DNA of 45,622 nt from Bacteroides rodentium JCM 16496. Lineage in GTDB: Bacteria > Bacteroidota > Bacteroidia > Bacteroidales > Bacteroidaceae. The position numbers and the translations under genes were made by a program. A model generated the notes under the pieces. The model was not told the origin of the DNA. It saw only the letters and a list, made by a program, of their open reading frames with translations, and did not search any database. Within the stretch, counting starts at the first letter, position 1. Each line of letters begins with the position of its first letter. This document shows positions 1-10,948 of this stretch, one piece after another. Location: the NCBI RefSeq assembly GCF_000614125.1, contig NZ_BAKJ01000040.1:1-45622 (forward strand). The letters run 5' to 3'.

Positions 1-2
1 TT

Positions 3-1019
3 ATGATACTTGTTGACAACTATATTGGGGCCATTCTGTGTTGTGTCTATTGTTGCCTCTGTTGGGGCTCTTGGGCGAATACGCAGAAGATGGTGACATC
101 GAAAAGCTGGAGTTTTGAGCTTTTCTACTGGGATTTGACTTTCGGTTTATTTTTCACAGCTCTGTTAGGTGCCCTGACATTGGGCAGCTTGGGAAGTGAA
201 GGCCGTACTTTCTTTGAGGATTTGGCAGTAATGGACTGGAATAGTATGAAGTATGCGCTCCTGGGCGGTATTGTATGGAATTTCGGTAATATCTTTCTGA
301 CAGCAGCCATTGCTGTAGCTGGGATGTCGATAGGTTTTCCCATTGGTGGAGGCTTAGCTTGGATAGGCGGTATAATTTTTAATTATCTACTGATATCTTT
401 GGCCGGCGAAGTATACCCTGGAAACCAGACATTGCTTTGGATAGGAGTAGCTGTTATTGTGATAGCCATCTGCATTTGTGGCAAGGCTTATGGAAAAATG
501 TCGGCAAGTCAGGCGTCTACTCCTAGAAAAGGTATCTTATTGGCTATTGTAGCGGGGTTGGCCATTATGTTCTTCTATGGCTTGGTTGTAAAATCACTAG
601 ATCCTCAGTATGTAACGGGTGGTACGGGAACACTGACTCCTTATACCGGTGTATTTTGTTTTGCTGCCGGTGTCCTTATCACGACTCCTATCTTTAATAC
701 GTTTGCTATGAGTCATCCGGCTCAGGGAAACAAGGTGACACTAAAGGATTATCTGAAAGGTGACACCCGTACACATCTGATTGGTATGTTGGGAGGTTTT
801 ATTTGGATGAGTGGTATGGTAGTCAGCTTTATGGGAGCTGGCTCTGCTAATCCGGCTATAGCCTATGCATTGAGCAATGCCGCACCAGTGGTAGCCATGG
901 TTTGGGGATTCTTTGTATGGAAGGAGTTCAAAGGCGCTCCAAAGGGGACTGTACCTATGATTGCAACTATGTTTGTGCTCTTTGTTGTGGGACTGGTACT
1001 GATTACTCTTTCAAACTGA
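3..1019 (+). CDS. GRP/RhaT-like sugar transporter (DMT superfamily)
   Basis: A 338-residue, very hydrophobic protein with about ten predicted membrane segments and no signal peptide, as expected for the glucose/rhamnose-type transporters of the drug/metabolite superfamily. The N-terminal segment with 'CWGSWANTQK' and 'FELFYWD' and the internal repeat of glycine-rich helices ('GFPIGGGLAWIGG', 'ANPAIAYALSNAAPVVAMVWG') fit the GRP family. It would carry a monosaccharide across the inner membrane. It ends 36 bases before the susC-like gene and is co-directional with it, so it is probably the importer for sugars released by the downstream GH3 and esterase. The ATG lies two bases from the window edge; similar proteins begin with the same short stretch, so the gene is probably complete. 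The sugar cannot be told from the sequence. Confidence 0.8.
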   Translation: MILVDNYIGAILCCVYCCLCWGSWANTQKMVTSKSWSFELFYWDLTFGLFFTALLGALTLGSLGSEGRTFFEDLAVMDWNSMKYALLGGIVWNFGNIFLTAAIAVAGMSIGFPIGGGLAWIGGIIFNYLLISLAGEVYPGNQTLLWIGVAVIVIAICICGKAYGKMSASQASTPRKGILLAIVAGLAIMFFYGLVVKSLDPQYVTGGTGTLTPYTGVFCFAAGVLITTPIFNTFAMSHPAQGNKVTLKDYLKGDTRTHLIGMLGGFIWMSGMVVSFMGAGSANPAIAYALSNAAPVVAMVWGFFVWKEFKGAPKGTVPMIATMFVLFVVGLVLITLSN

Positions 1020-1055
1020 TATTTTAAATTCATTGTTAACCCAAAATAATATTAA

Positions 1056-4000
1056 ATGAAAACGATTGTAACACAAATTAGACAGAAAAGGTTAATGGCC
1101 TTAGTGCTGTTCCTTTTGGTAGGTATGACATCTGTTTTTGCACAGAAACAAGTAAATGTATCTGGCAGAATTACTGATGAGCTTAATGAACCGATGATTG
1201 GTGTAAGTGTATTGGAAAAAGGAACGACAAATGGTGTTATAACTGATTTGGATGGCAATTATACTTTGTCAGTGAATGAGGGTTCCATTATTGTCTTTTC
1301 GTATATCGGGTATGTGACCCAGGAAAAAAAAGCCGTTGCAGGTACTATGAATATAATGCTGAAGGAAGATAGCAAGACTTTGGATGAAGTGGTTGTTGTG
1401 GGATATGGTGTACAGAAGAAAAGTTCCGTAACAGGGGCGATTTCTTCCGTAAAGGCAGAAGATTTTGAGAATCGTACCATAACCAATGCTGAGCAGGCCC
1501 TGCAGGGTAAGACAGCCGGTGTGCAAATTATTTCTGCATCTGCGGCTCCTGGTTCGAATCCCGCCATTCGTATCCGTGGATATAGCAGTAATGCTAGTTC
1601 AGATCCTTTGTATGTGGTCGATGGTCTGCGTACGAAAGACATCAGTAACCTTGATCCGAATGATATTGAGAGTATGGAGGTGTTGAAGGATGCTGCTTCT
1701 GCTGCTATCTATGGTGCCCAGGCAGGTAATGGTGTTGTCTTGATTACCACTCGGAAGGCAAAAAAGGGAGTTCGTCGTATTTCTTATGATTTCCAGTTGT
1801 CCTCCCAGTCTTTAGGTCGTACTCCTGATATTCTGAATGCTCAGGAATATGTCAATTATATGACTGAAGGCAATCTTATTCCCAGAGAAACAATAGATAG
1901 GTATTGGGATGGAAAGACAAATACAGATTGGGTAGAAGAGACTTTTGAATCATCCATGATGCAGCGTCACAATGTCAATTTCCAAGGTGCCAATGATAAT
2001 GGCTCATTATTCGCCTCACTCTCTTATTTGAGTAATAATGGTCCCATTGTTGGCAATAAGGATGTTTTTGACCGCATTACCGGTACTGTCAATGCAGATT
2101 ATAAAGTAAAGGATTGGTTGAAGTTCACGACAAACAATTCATTTTTCCGTTATCATGTACAGTCTGTAAGCGAAGGCTCAGCAACCGGTTCTTTGATGCT
2201 GTCTGCCATTCAGCTTGACCCTCTTACTCCAGTCACCTATACACCGGATAAACTACCTGACACTATGATTAATTATATGAACCAAGGGCATACCTTGCTT
2301 CAGAATGCTAATGGTGATTATTATTCTATTTCCCCTTATGGTGACTCCAATAATATCAATCCGTATATTATGCGTGACCGTGGTACAACGAAAAGAGATG
2401 GTTTTGTGTTCAGCGGTTCCACTTATCTGGATTTTAATCCGATAAAAGAACTTGTCATCACTTCACGTTTGGGATATCGCTATACTTATAGCAACTCTTA
2501 TGGCTATACTATGCCTAACATTACTTGCTCTGATCTTTATCAGGATTATGTATCGGTAAATGCTACAAGCTCTAATACGACGTATTGGCAGTGGGAAAAC
2601 TTTGCTAACTACACTAAGACATTTGCGGATAAGCACAATGTAAATGTGATGCTTGGTATGTCTTATTCTTCCAATACCTCTTTTGGAGTGACAGGAGGAA
2701 TCAATGGTAGCCGTTCTGGTGACAAGGTTGATTTAGGTATTACCAAGTTGGATCCCAACTATGCCTATTTTGCGTTCCAAACTGGTACTGCCACCCGTAC
2801 GGTAAGTGGTGGAGAGAAAAGGAGATATGCAAATCTTTCTTACTTTGGTCGGGCTTCTTATGACTATGCGGGTAAATATTTTGCTCAGTTCACTCTTCGT
2901 GCGGATGCTGCCGACTTGTCTATCCTTCCTTTGCAGAAACGTTGGGGCTATTTTCCGGCTGTATCTGTTGGCTGGGTGCTTTCCAATGAGAAGTTTATGG
3001 AGAACCTCAAGTCGATTTCTCATTTGAAATTGCGTGCAAGCTGGGGACAGAATGGTAGTATTGCTGGTTTGGCAGACTATATGTATGATGCTACAATTCT
3101 GTCTGAAATCAATTATCCAATGTCCGGAGATGTGTCTTATGAAACGGGTTCACTGCCCTCTGCAACAGGCAACTATGATTTGAAGTGGGAAACTTCTGAA
3201 CAAATTGATTTAGGTATTGATCTTCGGATGCTGAACGACCGGTTGAGTTTCGGATTTGACTATTATGAGAAAAAAACTAAGGATTTAATTGTAACCGGTA
3301 TTACTCCTTCGCTGATTGTAGGTAACACGACTTCACCTATGAATGCAGGAAATGTCAAGAACAGCGGATTTGAGTTTGAGCTTTCATGGCGTGATAATAT
3401 TAAGGATTTCAACTATAGCATAAAAGGAAACATTGCTACTTTAAAGAATAAAGTTACTTATCTGCATGAAACTTTGGAACGCATTGAGAGTACGACAAGT
3501 GCAGGCATCGGTGTTATGAATTATTTTGAAGAAGGGCACCCCATTTGGTACATGCGTGGTTATGAGTGTACGGGCATTGACTCACAAACGGGTGACCCGA
3601 TATTCAAGGATATGAATGACGATGGCATTATTGGAGATGCTGATCAAACGGAAATAGGTTCAGCCATTCCCGACTTTACTTATGGTATTACTTTGACTGC
3701 TGCATGGAAAGGTTTCGATTTGACGATATTTGGTTCCGGTTCTCATGGCAATGATGTGTTTGCTGGTTATAACCGTACTTCCCGTATGAAAGCGAATACC
3801 TTGAAGGAATTCTACGATGGACGCTGGACAACTGCAGGAGACAATGCAAATTATGCCCGTTCCAATCCTAGTAATTATGATAAGTACTTGAAAAGCTCCA
3901 AGTTTGTATTCGACGGTTCTTACTTTAAAATCAAGCAGATACAGTTGGGCTATAATTTACCAAAGAATTTGTTGAAGCAGATTGGTTTGAGCAATCTTCG

Positions 4001-4151
4001 TTTGTATTGTTCTTTGGACGACTTCTTTACATTTACCAAGTATCCTGGATTTGACCCTGAATTTACAAGTACAGGTAGTGCAATGGGGTTGGATATGGGT
4101 TCTTATCCGTCCAGCAAGAAAGTCGTGTTCGGTCTTAATGTAGCATTTTAA
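1056..4151 (+). CDS. SusC/RagA-type TonB-dependent outer-membrane receptor
   Basis: A 1031-residue SusC-type porin that imports oligosaccharides across the outer membrane with a SusD lid and TonB energy. Residues 1-29 are a signal peptide ending 'SVFAQ'. Residues ~34-100 are the carboxypeptidase-regulatory-like domain ('VSGRITDELNEPMIGVSVLEKG'). The TonB-box-like segment LDEVVVVGYG is at 109-118, followed by the plug ('DPLYVVDG', 'DIESMEVLKDAASAAIYG', 'GNGVVLITT') and a long beta-barrel ending in the aromatic 'VFGLNVAF'. The length is normal and the frame is intact. It is followed after 20 bases by its susD partner. No sigma/anti-sigma pair or hybrid sensor gene is visible in the window to regulate it. 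Confidence 0.95.
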   Translation: MKTIVTQIRQKRLMALVLFLLVGMTSVFAQKQVNVSGRITDELNEPMIGVSVLEKGTTNGVITDLDGNYTLSVNEGSIIVFSYIGYVTQEKKAVAGTMNIMLKEDSKTLDEVVVVGYGVQKKSSVTGAISSVKAEDFENRTITNAEQALQGKTAGVQIISASAAPGSNPAIRIRGYSSNASSDPLYVVDGLRTKDISNLDPNDIESMEVLKDAASAAIYGAQAGNGVVLITTRKAKKGVRRISYDFQLSSQSLGRTPDILNAQEYVNYMTEGNLIPRETIDRYWDGKTNTDWVEETFESSMMQRHNVNFQGANDNGSLFASLSYLSNNGPIVGNKDVFDRITGTVNADYKVKDWLKFTTNNSFFRYHVQSVSEGSATGSLMLSAIQLDPLTPVTYTPDKLPDTMINYMNQGHTLLQNANGDYYSISPYGDSNNINPYIMRDRGTTKRDGFVFSGSTYLDFNPIKELVITSRLGYRYTYSNSYGYTMPNITCSDLYQDYVSVNATSSNTTYWQWENFANYTKTFADKHNVNVMLGMSYSSNTSFGVTGGINGSRSGDKVDLGITKLDPNYAYFAFQTGTATRTVSGGEKRRYANLSYFGRASYDYAGKYFAQFTLRADAADLSILPLQKRWGYFPAVSVGWVLSNEKFMENLKSISHLKLRASWGQNGSIAGLADYMYDATILSEINYPMSGDVSYETGSLPSATGNYDLKWETSEQIDLGIDLRMLNDRLSFGFDYYEKKTKDLIVTGITPSLIVGNTTSPMNAGNVKNSGFEFELSWRDNIKDFNYSIKGNIATLKNKVTYLHETLERIESTTSAGIGVMNYFEEGHPIWYMRGYECTGIDSQTGDPIFKDMNDDGIIGDADQTEIGSAIPDFTYGITLTAAWKGFDLTIFGSGSHGNDVFAGYNRTSRMKANTLKEFYDGRWTTAGDNANYARSNPSNYDKYLKSSKFVFDGSYFKIKQIQLGYNLPKNLLKQIGLSNLRLYCSLDDFFTFTKYPGFDPEFTSTGSAMGLDMGSYPSSKKVVFGLNVAF

Positions 4152-4171
4152 TCTTTAATTCAATACGAAAT

Positions 4172-5718
4172 ATGAAAGCAAAATATATTTTATCAAGTTT
4201 GTTGCTTGCTAGTTGTACTTTCTTTTCCTCTTGTGTGGACAATCTGGATATCTCGCAGCATGGAGTAAGCACTTTTGAAAGTTTCTATAAAACGGATGCT
4301 GATGCGGAAGAAGCCATTGTAGCCTGCTATAGTAATTGGAAGGATACTTATGCACCTGCATTCTGGCTGAAGAATCTTCTTTCGGATGATTGCTATTCGG
4401 CAGGGGAGAGTTGGACAGCTGCTAGTGCGCAATTGCTGTCGACTTATACATTCGACTCTGATTTTTCTCATATTAAAACGTTGTATACGAATCTTTATAA
4501 GGTGATTTATGCCGCCAATATTGTTTTGCAGTATGTAGGGGATGATTCGGTAATTAAACTTCGTGCACGTGCAGAGGCAAAGGTTTTCCGTGCGATGTCC
4601 TACATCGAATTAATTAGTCTTTGGGGGACTCCGCCATTGGTGGATCATCCGTTAACGCCAAATGAATATTCCCAGGCTAATGGTAATACTGAGGCGCTAT
4701 GGGCATTGGTGAACCAAGACCTTACTGAGGCTGTCAACAGTGGTGATCTGGAGGAAAAGACAAGTTTGGATGACTTTACCTATCGTATCACCAAACAATT
4801 TGCACAAGCTCTGTTAGGTAAGGCATATGTATTCCAGAAGAATTATGGTGCTGCCGCCACTGCCTTGGATGAGGTGATCAATAGCGGAAAGTACGACCTT
4901 TACAGTGATTATGAAAATATTCAGACTACTAAAGGAGAGGCAAACTGCGAAAGCTTATTTGAGAGTAACTATGTCTACGATGCCAATAATGCTACTGGTA
5001 TTATGAGTAACATGATTTGGGTATATGTGCATTGGCGCGGAGATATGCTTGCATTTAATGAGCTACTCAAATCTATTCTCACGGAGGTTGGGGATTTTTT
5101 AATCCGACCAAGGAAAGCTATGATGCATTTGTTGAGATGGGAGATACGTATCGCTTGAATGCTTCCATAAAGACATACCAGCAGATGGAAAGCACCGGTA
5201 TATCTTTGAGTGATGCCATTGCATATATGCCTGACAATGCCGGTTACTTTAGTTGGAAATACCGTGTTTATGAAGAGGATGTTATCAACTATTGGTGGTT
5301 ACGTTGTCCTAATAATACTCGTGCCATGCGATATGCCGAGGTCTTGCTGCTTGCTGCAGAAGCTAGTCTTCAAGCCGGAAATACGAGTAAGGCTACCGAA
5401 TATGTGAATAAAGTGCGTAATCGTGCTCAGTTGCCCGTATTGGGTAGCGTTTCTATGGATGATATCAAGAAAGAAAAGCGTTTGGAACTTTGGATGGAAG
5501 GTTGTCGTTATCAGGATTTGATTCGGTGGGGCGATGCTGCTACGGTACTTGCCAAAAGAGGACAGGAAAGACCGGCTCTTTACAAAGACGGTCGTGTCAG
5601 TTGGAATGAACAGAAAAATGCTTCTGCTGGTTTCAAAAGTGGTAAGCATGAATTGCTCCCATTCCCTGCAACTGAAATGAATGTCAATAAGAATATGACC
5701 CAGAATCCGGGTTGGTAG
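4172..5718 (+). CDS. SusD/RagB-type glycan-binding lipoprotein (frameshift near 5072-5083)
   Basis: The outer-membrane SusD partner of the preceding receptor. It has a lipoprotein signal ('TFFSSC', Cys21) and TPR-like helices typical of the family ('RAEAKVFRAMSYIELISLWG', 'AEVLLLAAEASLQAGN', 'KKEKRLELWMEGCRYQDLIRWG'). The reading frame breaks: the first frame runs from 4172 to 5158 and the second is open well upstream of 5137 to 5718. Reading the second frame back gives 'GGWGFFNPTKESYDAFVEMGD', and adding one A in the run near 5072 joins the halves as 'ELLKSNSHGGWGFF'. The restored protein is 515 residues, normal for SusD. A one-base loss, most likely an assembly error, explains this better than real decay, because both halves are well preserved. 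Confidence 0.88.
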
Positions 5719-5739
5719 TTAATCAATAAAATTTAGTGT

Positions 5740-7280
5740 ATGAATAAATTTAAATGCTTATTCTTCTCAGGCCTTATGGCTGTGATGCCGGCTTGTATGA
5801 ATGGACAGCAGACGTCCGGTGAAGATTCGTCAAAACCGCGTGTTATCATTACTTGTGATCCGGAACTTGATGACCTGAACTCTTTGATACGTTTCTTACT
5901 TTTCAGTACGGATTTCCGCGTGGAAGGTTTGATTTATGCCAGCAGTCAGTTTCATTGGAAAGGTGACGGGCACGGTACTAAGTGGTATGTACCTGGACGG
6001 GAATATTCTCGTAATGGTATAGACTACGGGCCTATGGAAAGTTGGCGTTGGGATCCGGAAGAACGTTTCATTGACGATGCTGTGGAAGCTTATGAGGAGG
6101 TATATCCCAATTTGAGGGTACATGATCCTTCTTATCCGACTCCCGAATATCTGAAATCCAAAATACGCATCGGTAATATAGAGTTCGATGGTGATATTTC
6201 CAAGGATACTCCGGGATCGGAGCTGATTAAAGCCGTACTGCTTGATGATTGTACAGATCCGGTATTTATCAATGCTTGGGGAGGTGCCAGCACCATAGCT
6301 CGTGCTTTGAAGTCCATTCAGGATATTTATGAGCATACTGATGCTTGGAAAGGTATTCGGGAAAAGATAATAAAAAAAGTGGTTCTTTCCCTTTCTGGTG
6401 ATCAGGATGATACGTATGCACGGTATATCAAACCTTTCTGGCCGGAACTTAGACAAATGGAGATGGGCGGCATGACAGTCGGGCTGGCTTATAATGCCCA
6501 GTTGAGGGCTTCCAAAGAAAACCAGGTTTTCTATTCTCCGGAATGGATGCAGGAGAATATCCGTAGTAAAGGGCCTTTCGGTGAAATGTATCGTGTCTGG
6601 GGGGATGGAAAACAGATGGTGAAAGATGATAAGTTCGATTTCTTCGGCTTGTCGGGCTATACAGTTGATGAACTGAAGGAGCAAGGCTATGTAGTTTGGA
6701 CTGGCGTTCAGCCGAAAGGGGCTTATCTGGCTGAGGGTGACACTTACTGTTTTCTGAATTTGATCGGTAATGGTCTGCGTGGTCACGAGAATCCTACTTA
6801 TGGTGGCTGGTGCGGTGGAAGGACTCTTCTTCCCGATTCAGTGGAGAATCTTTCTCGTATGGAACAGATGAAGTATAGAGCTGAGCACTATCCTTTACCC
6901 GATTTTACGGCTCCGGTAATGAATGGATTGGCTGCCCGTTTTAAATGGTCAGTTACTCCAAGCTATACCGATGCAAATCATGAACCGGTGATAAAAGGTG
7001 CACTTGCCATGAATGCCAAACCGGGTGAAAAGCTGAAACTTAAATATACAGTAACCGATCCGGACAAGAATGTACTTGCCATTAAATGGTGGCAATATAT
7101 GTCAGCCAGTACATATCAAGGTAAAGTGGCAGTGGATGATTCTACTTCTGCAAATACTACTTTTACTGTTCCGACTGATGCCAAACCGGGCGATACCATT
7201 CACTTGATTCTGGAGCTACAGATGATGGTGAACCACAAATGAACCGTTATCACCGCCTAATTATTACAGTGGTAGAATAA
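5740..7280 (+). CDS. DUF1593 nucleoside-hydrolase-like protein (frameshift near 7213)
   Basis: An exported protein of the DUF1593 family, whose N-terminal domain resembles inosine-uridine nucleoside hydrolases and whose C-terminal domain is the Sde182-like Ig-type module. Visible features are a signal peptide with a possible lipoprotein Cys ('VMPAC'), the acidic 'RVIITCDPELDDLNSLIRF' resembling the Asp-rich sugar/Ca site of nucleoside hydrolases, 'AWGGASTIARAL', and a C-terminal beta module from about residue 410. The first frame stops at 7242; after one missing G in GAG(G)CT near 7213 the other frame continues 'EATDDGEPQMNRYHRLIITVVE' to a stop at 7280, giving 513 residues. It lies between susD and the esterase, so it is probably a PUL enzyme acting on a ribose- or glucan-like glycoside. 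The true substrate is unknown. Confidence 0.8.
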
Positions 7281-7315
7281 ACTGGAATCAACAAACTTTA
7301 AATTGAAAAACTGAA

Positions 7316-8512
7316 ATGAAAAAGATTTTATTGACAGTATTTATGGCAGTCTGTGGACTGCAAGTGTCTGCCCAGCAGAATTTGTTTGTTGCGCAGGACC
7401 TCGAGTCTGCAATTGTGAACAAAGATAACACAGTGACTTTTAACTTTAAGGCTCCTGATGCCCAAAAGGTGCAGATTGCTGGTGACTTTGCCGAAAAGGC
7501 GGAGGGACAACACATTGGAGGTATGGTGGGAGCAGGTTTGATAGACATGACAAAGAATTCAGAAGGAATTTGGACCTATACTACCAAGCCGTTGGATTCA
7601 GAACTTTATAGCTATGAATTCATGGTAGATGGTGTGCCGACTATAGACCCTAACAATGTTTATGTCTATCGTGACTTTGCTACCACAAGCAATGTGTTTA
7701 TTGTAGGGAATGGTAAGGCAGATTTATATAAGGTAAATAAAGTACCTCATGGAACATTGGCCCATCGTTGGTATCACTCTGATGGTATGAAAATGGATCG
7801 CCGTATCAATATCTACACGCCGGCAGGTTATGAACAATCCGGTGATAGGAAGTATCCGGTACTCTATTTATTGCATGGTATGGGAGGAGATGAAGATGAG
7901 TGGACAACTTTTGGACGTGCTGCACAGATTCTTGATAATTTGATTGCACAAGGCAAGGCTGAACCGATGATTGTCGTGATGCCCAATGGGCATGCTGCCA
8001 TGGAGGCTGCACCGGGTGAGAGTAGTCTGGGATACTATAAACCTTACCATATGAAGAATGGAACCATGGACGGTGCTTTTGAAGCCTATTTCCCTGAGAT
8101 TATCACGTTTGTAGAAAGTAATTATCGTGTACAAGCGGACAAAGCTCATCGTGCTATTGCAGGGCTTTCAATGGGTGGTTTTCATTCTGCCAATATTTCT
8201 TTGAACTATCCTGATATGTTCGATTATGTAGGTTTATTCTCTGCGGCCCTTAATGTCCAGAGTGCAGGTCAGAAAAATAGTCCGGTTTATCAGGATATGG
8301 ACAAAAAGTTAGCTGTTCAGTTTGATAAGGCTCCCAAACTTTACTGGTTGGGTATTGGTAAAGACGATTTCCTTTATAAAAACAATGCAGCTTATCGCGC
8401 TGATTTGGATAAAAAAGGATATAAATATGAGTTTATGGAAACTCCTGGTGGACATGTGTGGACCTGCTGGCGTATTTATCTCTCTGTATTTGCTCCCAAG
8501 TTGTTTAAATAA
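7316..8512 (+). CDS. Secreted CE1-like esterase with N-terminal E-set/CBM48-like domain
   Basis: A 398-residue exported alpha/beta-hydrolase of the enterochelin-esterase/feruloyl-esterase type. It has a signal peptide (residues 1-19, 'LQVSAQ'), an Ig-like E-set domain at ~25-125 ('TVTFNFKAPDAQKVQIAGDF', 'YSYEFMVDGVPTIDPNN'), then the hydrolase domain with 'YPVLYLLHGMGGDEDEW' as the oxyanion region. The nucleophile is in GLSMGG (Ser285), the probable acid is Asp350 or Asp351 in 'GKDDF', and the base is His380 in 'GGHVW'. Family members remove ferulic or acetyl groups from plant glycans. Its place between DUF1593 and a GH3, with short gaps, supports de-esterification of the glycan imported by this PUL. 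The exact ester is not shown by the sequence. Confidence 0.85.
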   Translation: MKKILLTVFMAVCGLQVSAQQNLFVAQDLESAIVNKDNTVTFNFKAPDAQKVQIAGDFAEKAEGQHIGGMVGAGLIDMTKNSEGIWTYTTKPLDSELYSYEFMVDGVPTIDPNNVYVYRDFATTSNVFIVGNGKADLYKVNKVPHGTLAHRWYHSDGMKMDRRINIYTPAGYEQSGDRKYPVLYLLHGMGGDEDEWTTFGRAAQILDNLIAQGKAEPMIVVMPNGHAAMEAAPGESSLGYYKPYHMKNGTMDGAFEAYFPEIITFVESNYRVQADKAHRAIAGLSMGGFHSANISLNYPDMFDYVGLFSAALNVQSAGQKNSPVYQDMDKKLAVQFDKAPKLYWLGIGKDDFLYKNNAAYRADLDKKGYKYEFMETPGGHVWTCWRIYLSVFAPKLFK

Positions 8513-8525
8513 ATCTAATTAGGCT

Positions 8526-10862
8526 ATGAAGAAACAACTGTTTTATTTGCTGTTGGCTGCAGGCGTATTGAGCGCTTGTGGCCCTACGGTTCCTCAATTG
8601 GGTAAAGATTCTGTTGAGGATGTTATTAGTGCTATGACTTTGGAAGAAAAGGCACATTTGGTTATCGGTACCGGAATGGCGGGTACTTCGGGTGACAGTA
8701 CGGTGATTGGCACTACAAAAAAGTTGGTTCCCGGTGCAGCAGGTACTACTTATCCGATACCCCGTTTGGGGATTCCTGCCATTGTGTTGGCTGATGGACC
8801 TGCAGGTTTACGTATAGATCCTATCCGCGAAGGGGATTCTGCTACTTATTATTGTACACATTTTCCTATCGGTACGTTACTTGCTTCTACTTGGAATCAG
8901 GATTTGGTGGAGGAAGTTGGAAAATCAATTGGTAATGAAGTGTTGGAATATGGTGCGGATGTTTTACTGGCTCCTGCTTTGAATATCCATCGGAATCCTT
9001 TGTGCGGGCGTAATTTTGAATATTATTCCGAAGATCCGTTGGTATCTGGCAAGATAGCTGCTGCATATGTCAGAGGGATACAGAGCAACGGAGTGGGAAC
9101 TTCCATCAAACATTTTGCTGTTAACAACCAGGAAACCAATCGGAATGCTAATGATGCTCGTATCACTCCTCGTGCCTTACGGGAAATCTATTTGAAGGGG
9201 TTCGAAATTGCAGTGAAGGAATCGGCACCATGGACAGTAATGTCCTCCTACAATTATATTAATGGCACCTATGCTTCTGAGAATACAGACTTGCTGTCCA
9301 CTTTATTGCGTGATGAGTGGAATTTCGAGGGTATGGTGGTAACTGACTGGTTTGGAGGGAAGGATGCCGTGGCTCAGATGATAGCAGGTAATGATATGCT
9401 CCAACCGGGAAGGGCTAACCAGTATGATATGATTATCGAAGGGGTGAAATCCGGAAAATTGGATGAATCCATACTGAATCGTAATGTGAAGCGTGTTCTT
9501 GAACTTATTCTCCAAACTCCTCATTTTAAAGAATACAAATATTCCAATAAACCTGATTTGAAGGCGCACGCAGCAGTTACCCGCCAGTCTGCGACTGAAG
9601 GAATGGTTTTGTTGAAGAATAATAACGAAACTTTGCCATTTGAAAGGAAGGTTAGAAATATAGCTCTTTTCGGGTGTACTTCCTATGATTTCATAGCAGG
9701 AGGTACCGGTTCAGGTAATGTGAATCGTGCCTATACAGTCTCATTATTGGATGGTTTGAAGAATGCTGGATACCAGATAGATGAAGCATTGAAGGCCGAT
9801 TATGAACAGTATATTGAGGCCGAGAATAAGAAAAATACTCCTGACCCGTCTCAGCCTTTCTCTAGATTTATGCCAGTACCTCGCCCGACAGAACTTATCC
9901 CTACTACAAAGGTATTGTCAGAACAAGTTGCTAAAGCGGATGTTGCATTGGTTACGCTGGGACGTACTTCCGGTGAATTTGTAGACCGTAATGTCAGTGA
10001 TTTTGAACTGAGTGAGGAAGAATTGCAACTGCTGAAGTCCGTCAGCCAAGCTTTCCATGCTGCTGGGAAGAAAGTGGTGGTGGTATTGAATATCGGAGGT
10101 GTAATCGAAACAGCTTCTTGGAAAGAACTGCCGGATGCTATTTTACTGGCTTGGCAAGCAGGCCAGGAGGGCGGAAATAGTGTGACGGATGTGTTGAGCG
10201 GTAAAGTATCTCCATCGGGTAAGTTGACAATGACTTTCCCGAACAAGTTGATGGACGTTGCTTCTTCGACCAATTTTCCTATGGATGCTAGGGCTAATAC
10301 AGATGTGAGGAATAAGGAGGACAAAAGCTCTTCAGTGAAGAATGTAGACTATACGGATTATGAAGAAGATATTTTTGTCGGTTATCGCTATTTCGATAGT
10401 TTCGGAAAGCAAGTGTCTTATCCTTTCGGCTATGGTCTTTCGTATACAACATTCGAGTATGTCAATCCGTCTGTCAAAGTTGATAATGGCATATATACTG
10501 TTTCTATTGATGTGAAGAATGTTGGTAAGTTTGCAGGGAAAGAGGTTGTTCAGCTTTATGTCTCCGCTCCCAATAGTTTTCAGATGAACAAACCGGAAAA
10601 AGAACTTAAAGCTTTTACCAAAACTAAGGAATTGAGGCCAGGTGAGACTGTTACTGCCACTTTGAAACTGAACACTACGGATTTGGCTTCTTATGATGAA
10701 GCTTCTTCTTCATGGGTAGTGGATGCTGGAAATTATAAGTTTTTGATTGGAACCTCTTCCAAGGATATTAAGGCTGCACTTGATGTTGATGTGGTATCAG
10801 TTGTGGAAAAAACAAATGACATATTGAAAGCACAAGAAACTGTTAATACGATAAAGCGCTGA
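8526..10862 (+). CDS. GH3 beta-glucosidase-like lipoprotein with C-terminal fibronectin-III-like domain
   Basis: A 778-residue glycoside hydrolase family 3 enzyme with a lipoprotein signal ('GVLSACGP', Cys18), so likely periplasmic or membrane-anchored. The N-terminal barrel contains 'LADGPAGLR', 'ALNIHRNPLCGRNFEYYSEDP', 'SIKHFAVNNQETNR' and the nucleophile motif MVVTDWFGG (Asp274). The C-terminal alpha/beta sandwich follows ('EGMVLLKNNNETLPF', 'GGTGSGNV'), then the Fn3-like module from ~660 ('YPFGYGLSYTTFEY', 'KEVVQLYVSAP'). GH3 enzymes of this layout split beta-linked glucose, xylose or related residues from oligosaccharide ends. It is the last gene of the operon, 13 bases after the esterase, and is followed by a terminator. 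It is not NagZ-like: it lacks the short single-domain layout and the NagZ His/Asp loop. Confidence 0.92.
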   Translation: MKKQLFYLLLAAGVLSACGPTVPQLGKDSVEDVISAMTLEEKAHLVIGTGMAGTSGDSTVIGTTKKLVPGAAGTTYPIPRLGIPAIVLADGPAGLRIDPIREGDSATYYCTHFPIGTLLASTWNQDLVEEVGKSIGNEVLEYGADVLLAPALNIHRNPLCGRNFEYYSEDPLVSGKIAAAYVRGIQSNGVGTSIKHFAVNNQETNRNANDARITPRALREIYLKGFEIAVKESAPWTVMSSYNYINGTYASENTDLLSTLLRDEWNFEGMVVTDWFGGKDAVAQMIAGNDMLQPGRANQYDMIIEGVKSGKLDESILNRNVKRVLELILQTPHFKEYKYSNKPDLKAHAAVTRQSATEGMVLLKNNNETLPFERKVRNIALFGCTSYDFIAGGTGSGNVNRAYTVSLLDGLKNAGYQIDEALKADYEQYIEAENKKNTPDPSQPFSRFMPVPRPTELIPTTKVLSEQVAKADVALVTLGRTSGEFVDRNVSDFELSEEELQLLKSVSQAFHAAGKKVVVVLNIGGVIETASWKELPDAILLAWQAGQEGGNSVTDVLSGKVSPSGKLTMTFPNKLMDVASSTNFPMDARANTDVRNKEDKSSSVKNVDYTDYEEDIFVGYRYFDSFGKQVSYPFGYGLSYTTFEYVNPSVKVDNGIYTVSIDVKNVGKFAGKEVVQLYVSAPNSFQMNKPEKELKAFTKTKELRPGETVTATLKLNTTDLASYDEASSSWVVDAGNYKFLIGTSSKDIKAALDVDVVSVVEKTNDILKAQETVNTIKR

Positions 10863-10948
10863 AGGTGAGTATAATATTATTCTTAGTTGTGATTAGGTTG
10901 ATTTGTAGTGCTTAGGTAAATTAATTGTAATTGGGTAAAATTGGGAAA

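Noticed and set aside
5072..5140. Programmed frameshifting in susD and the other split genes
   Set aside because: The break points share no slippery heptamer or stem-loop, fall at different places in unrelated genes, and each fits simple base loss, mostly in short runs.
8526..10862. GH3 enzyme as NagZ of the peptidoglycan pathway
   Set aside because: It has the three-part beta-glucosidase layout with Fn3-like tail and lies in a separate PUL on the other strand, beyond a terminator.
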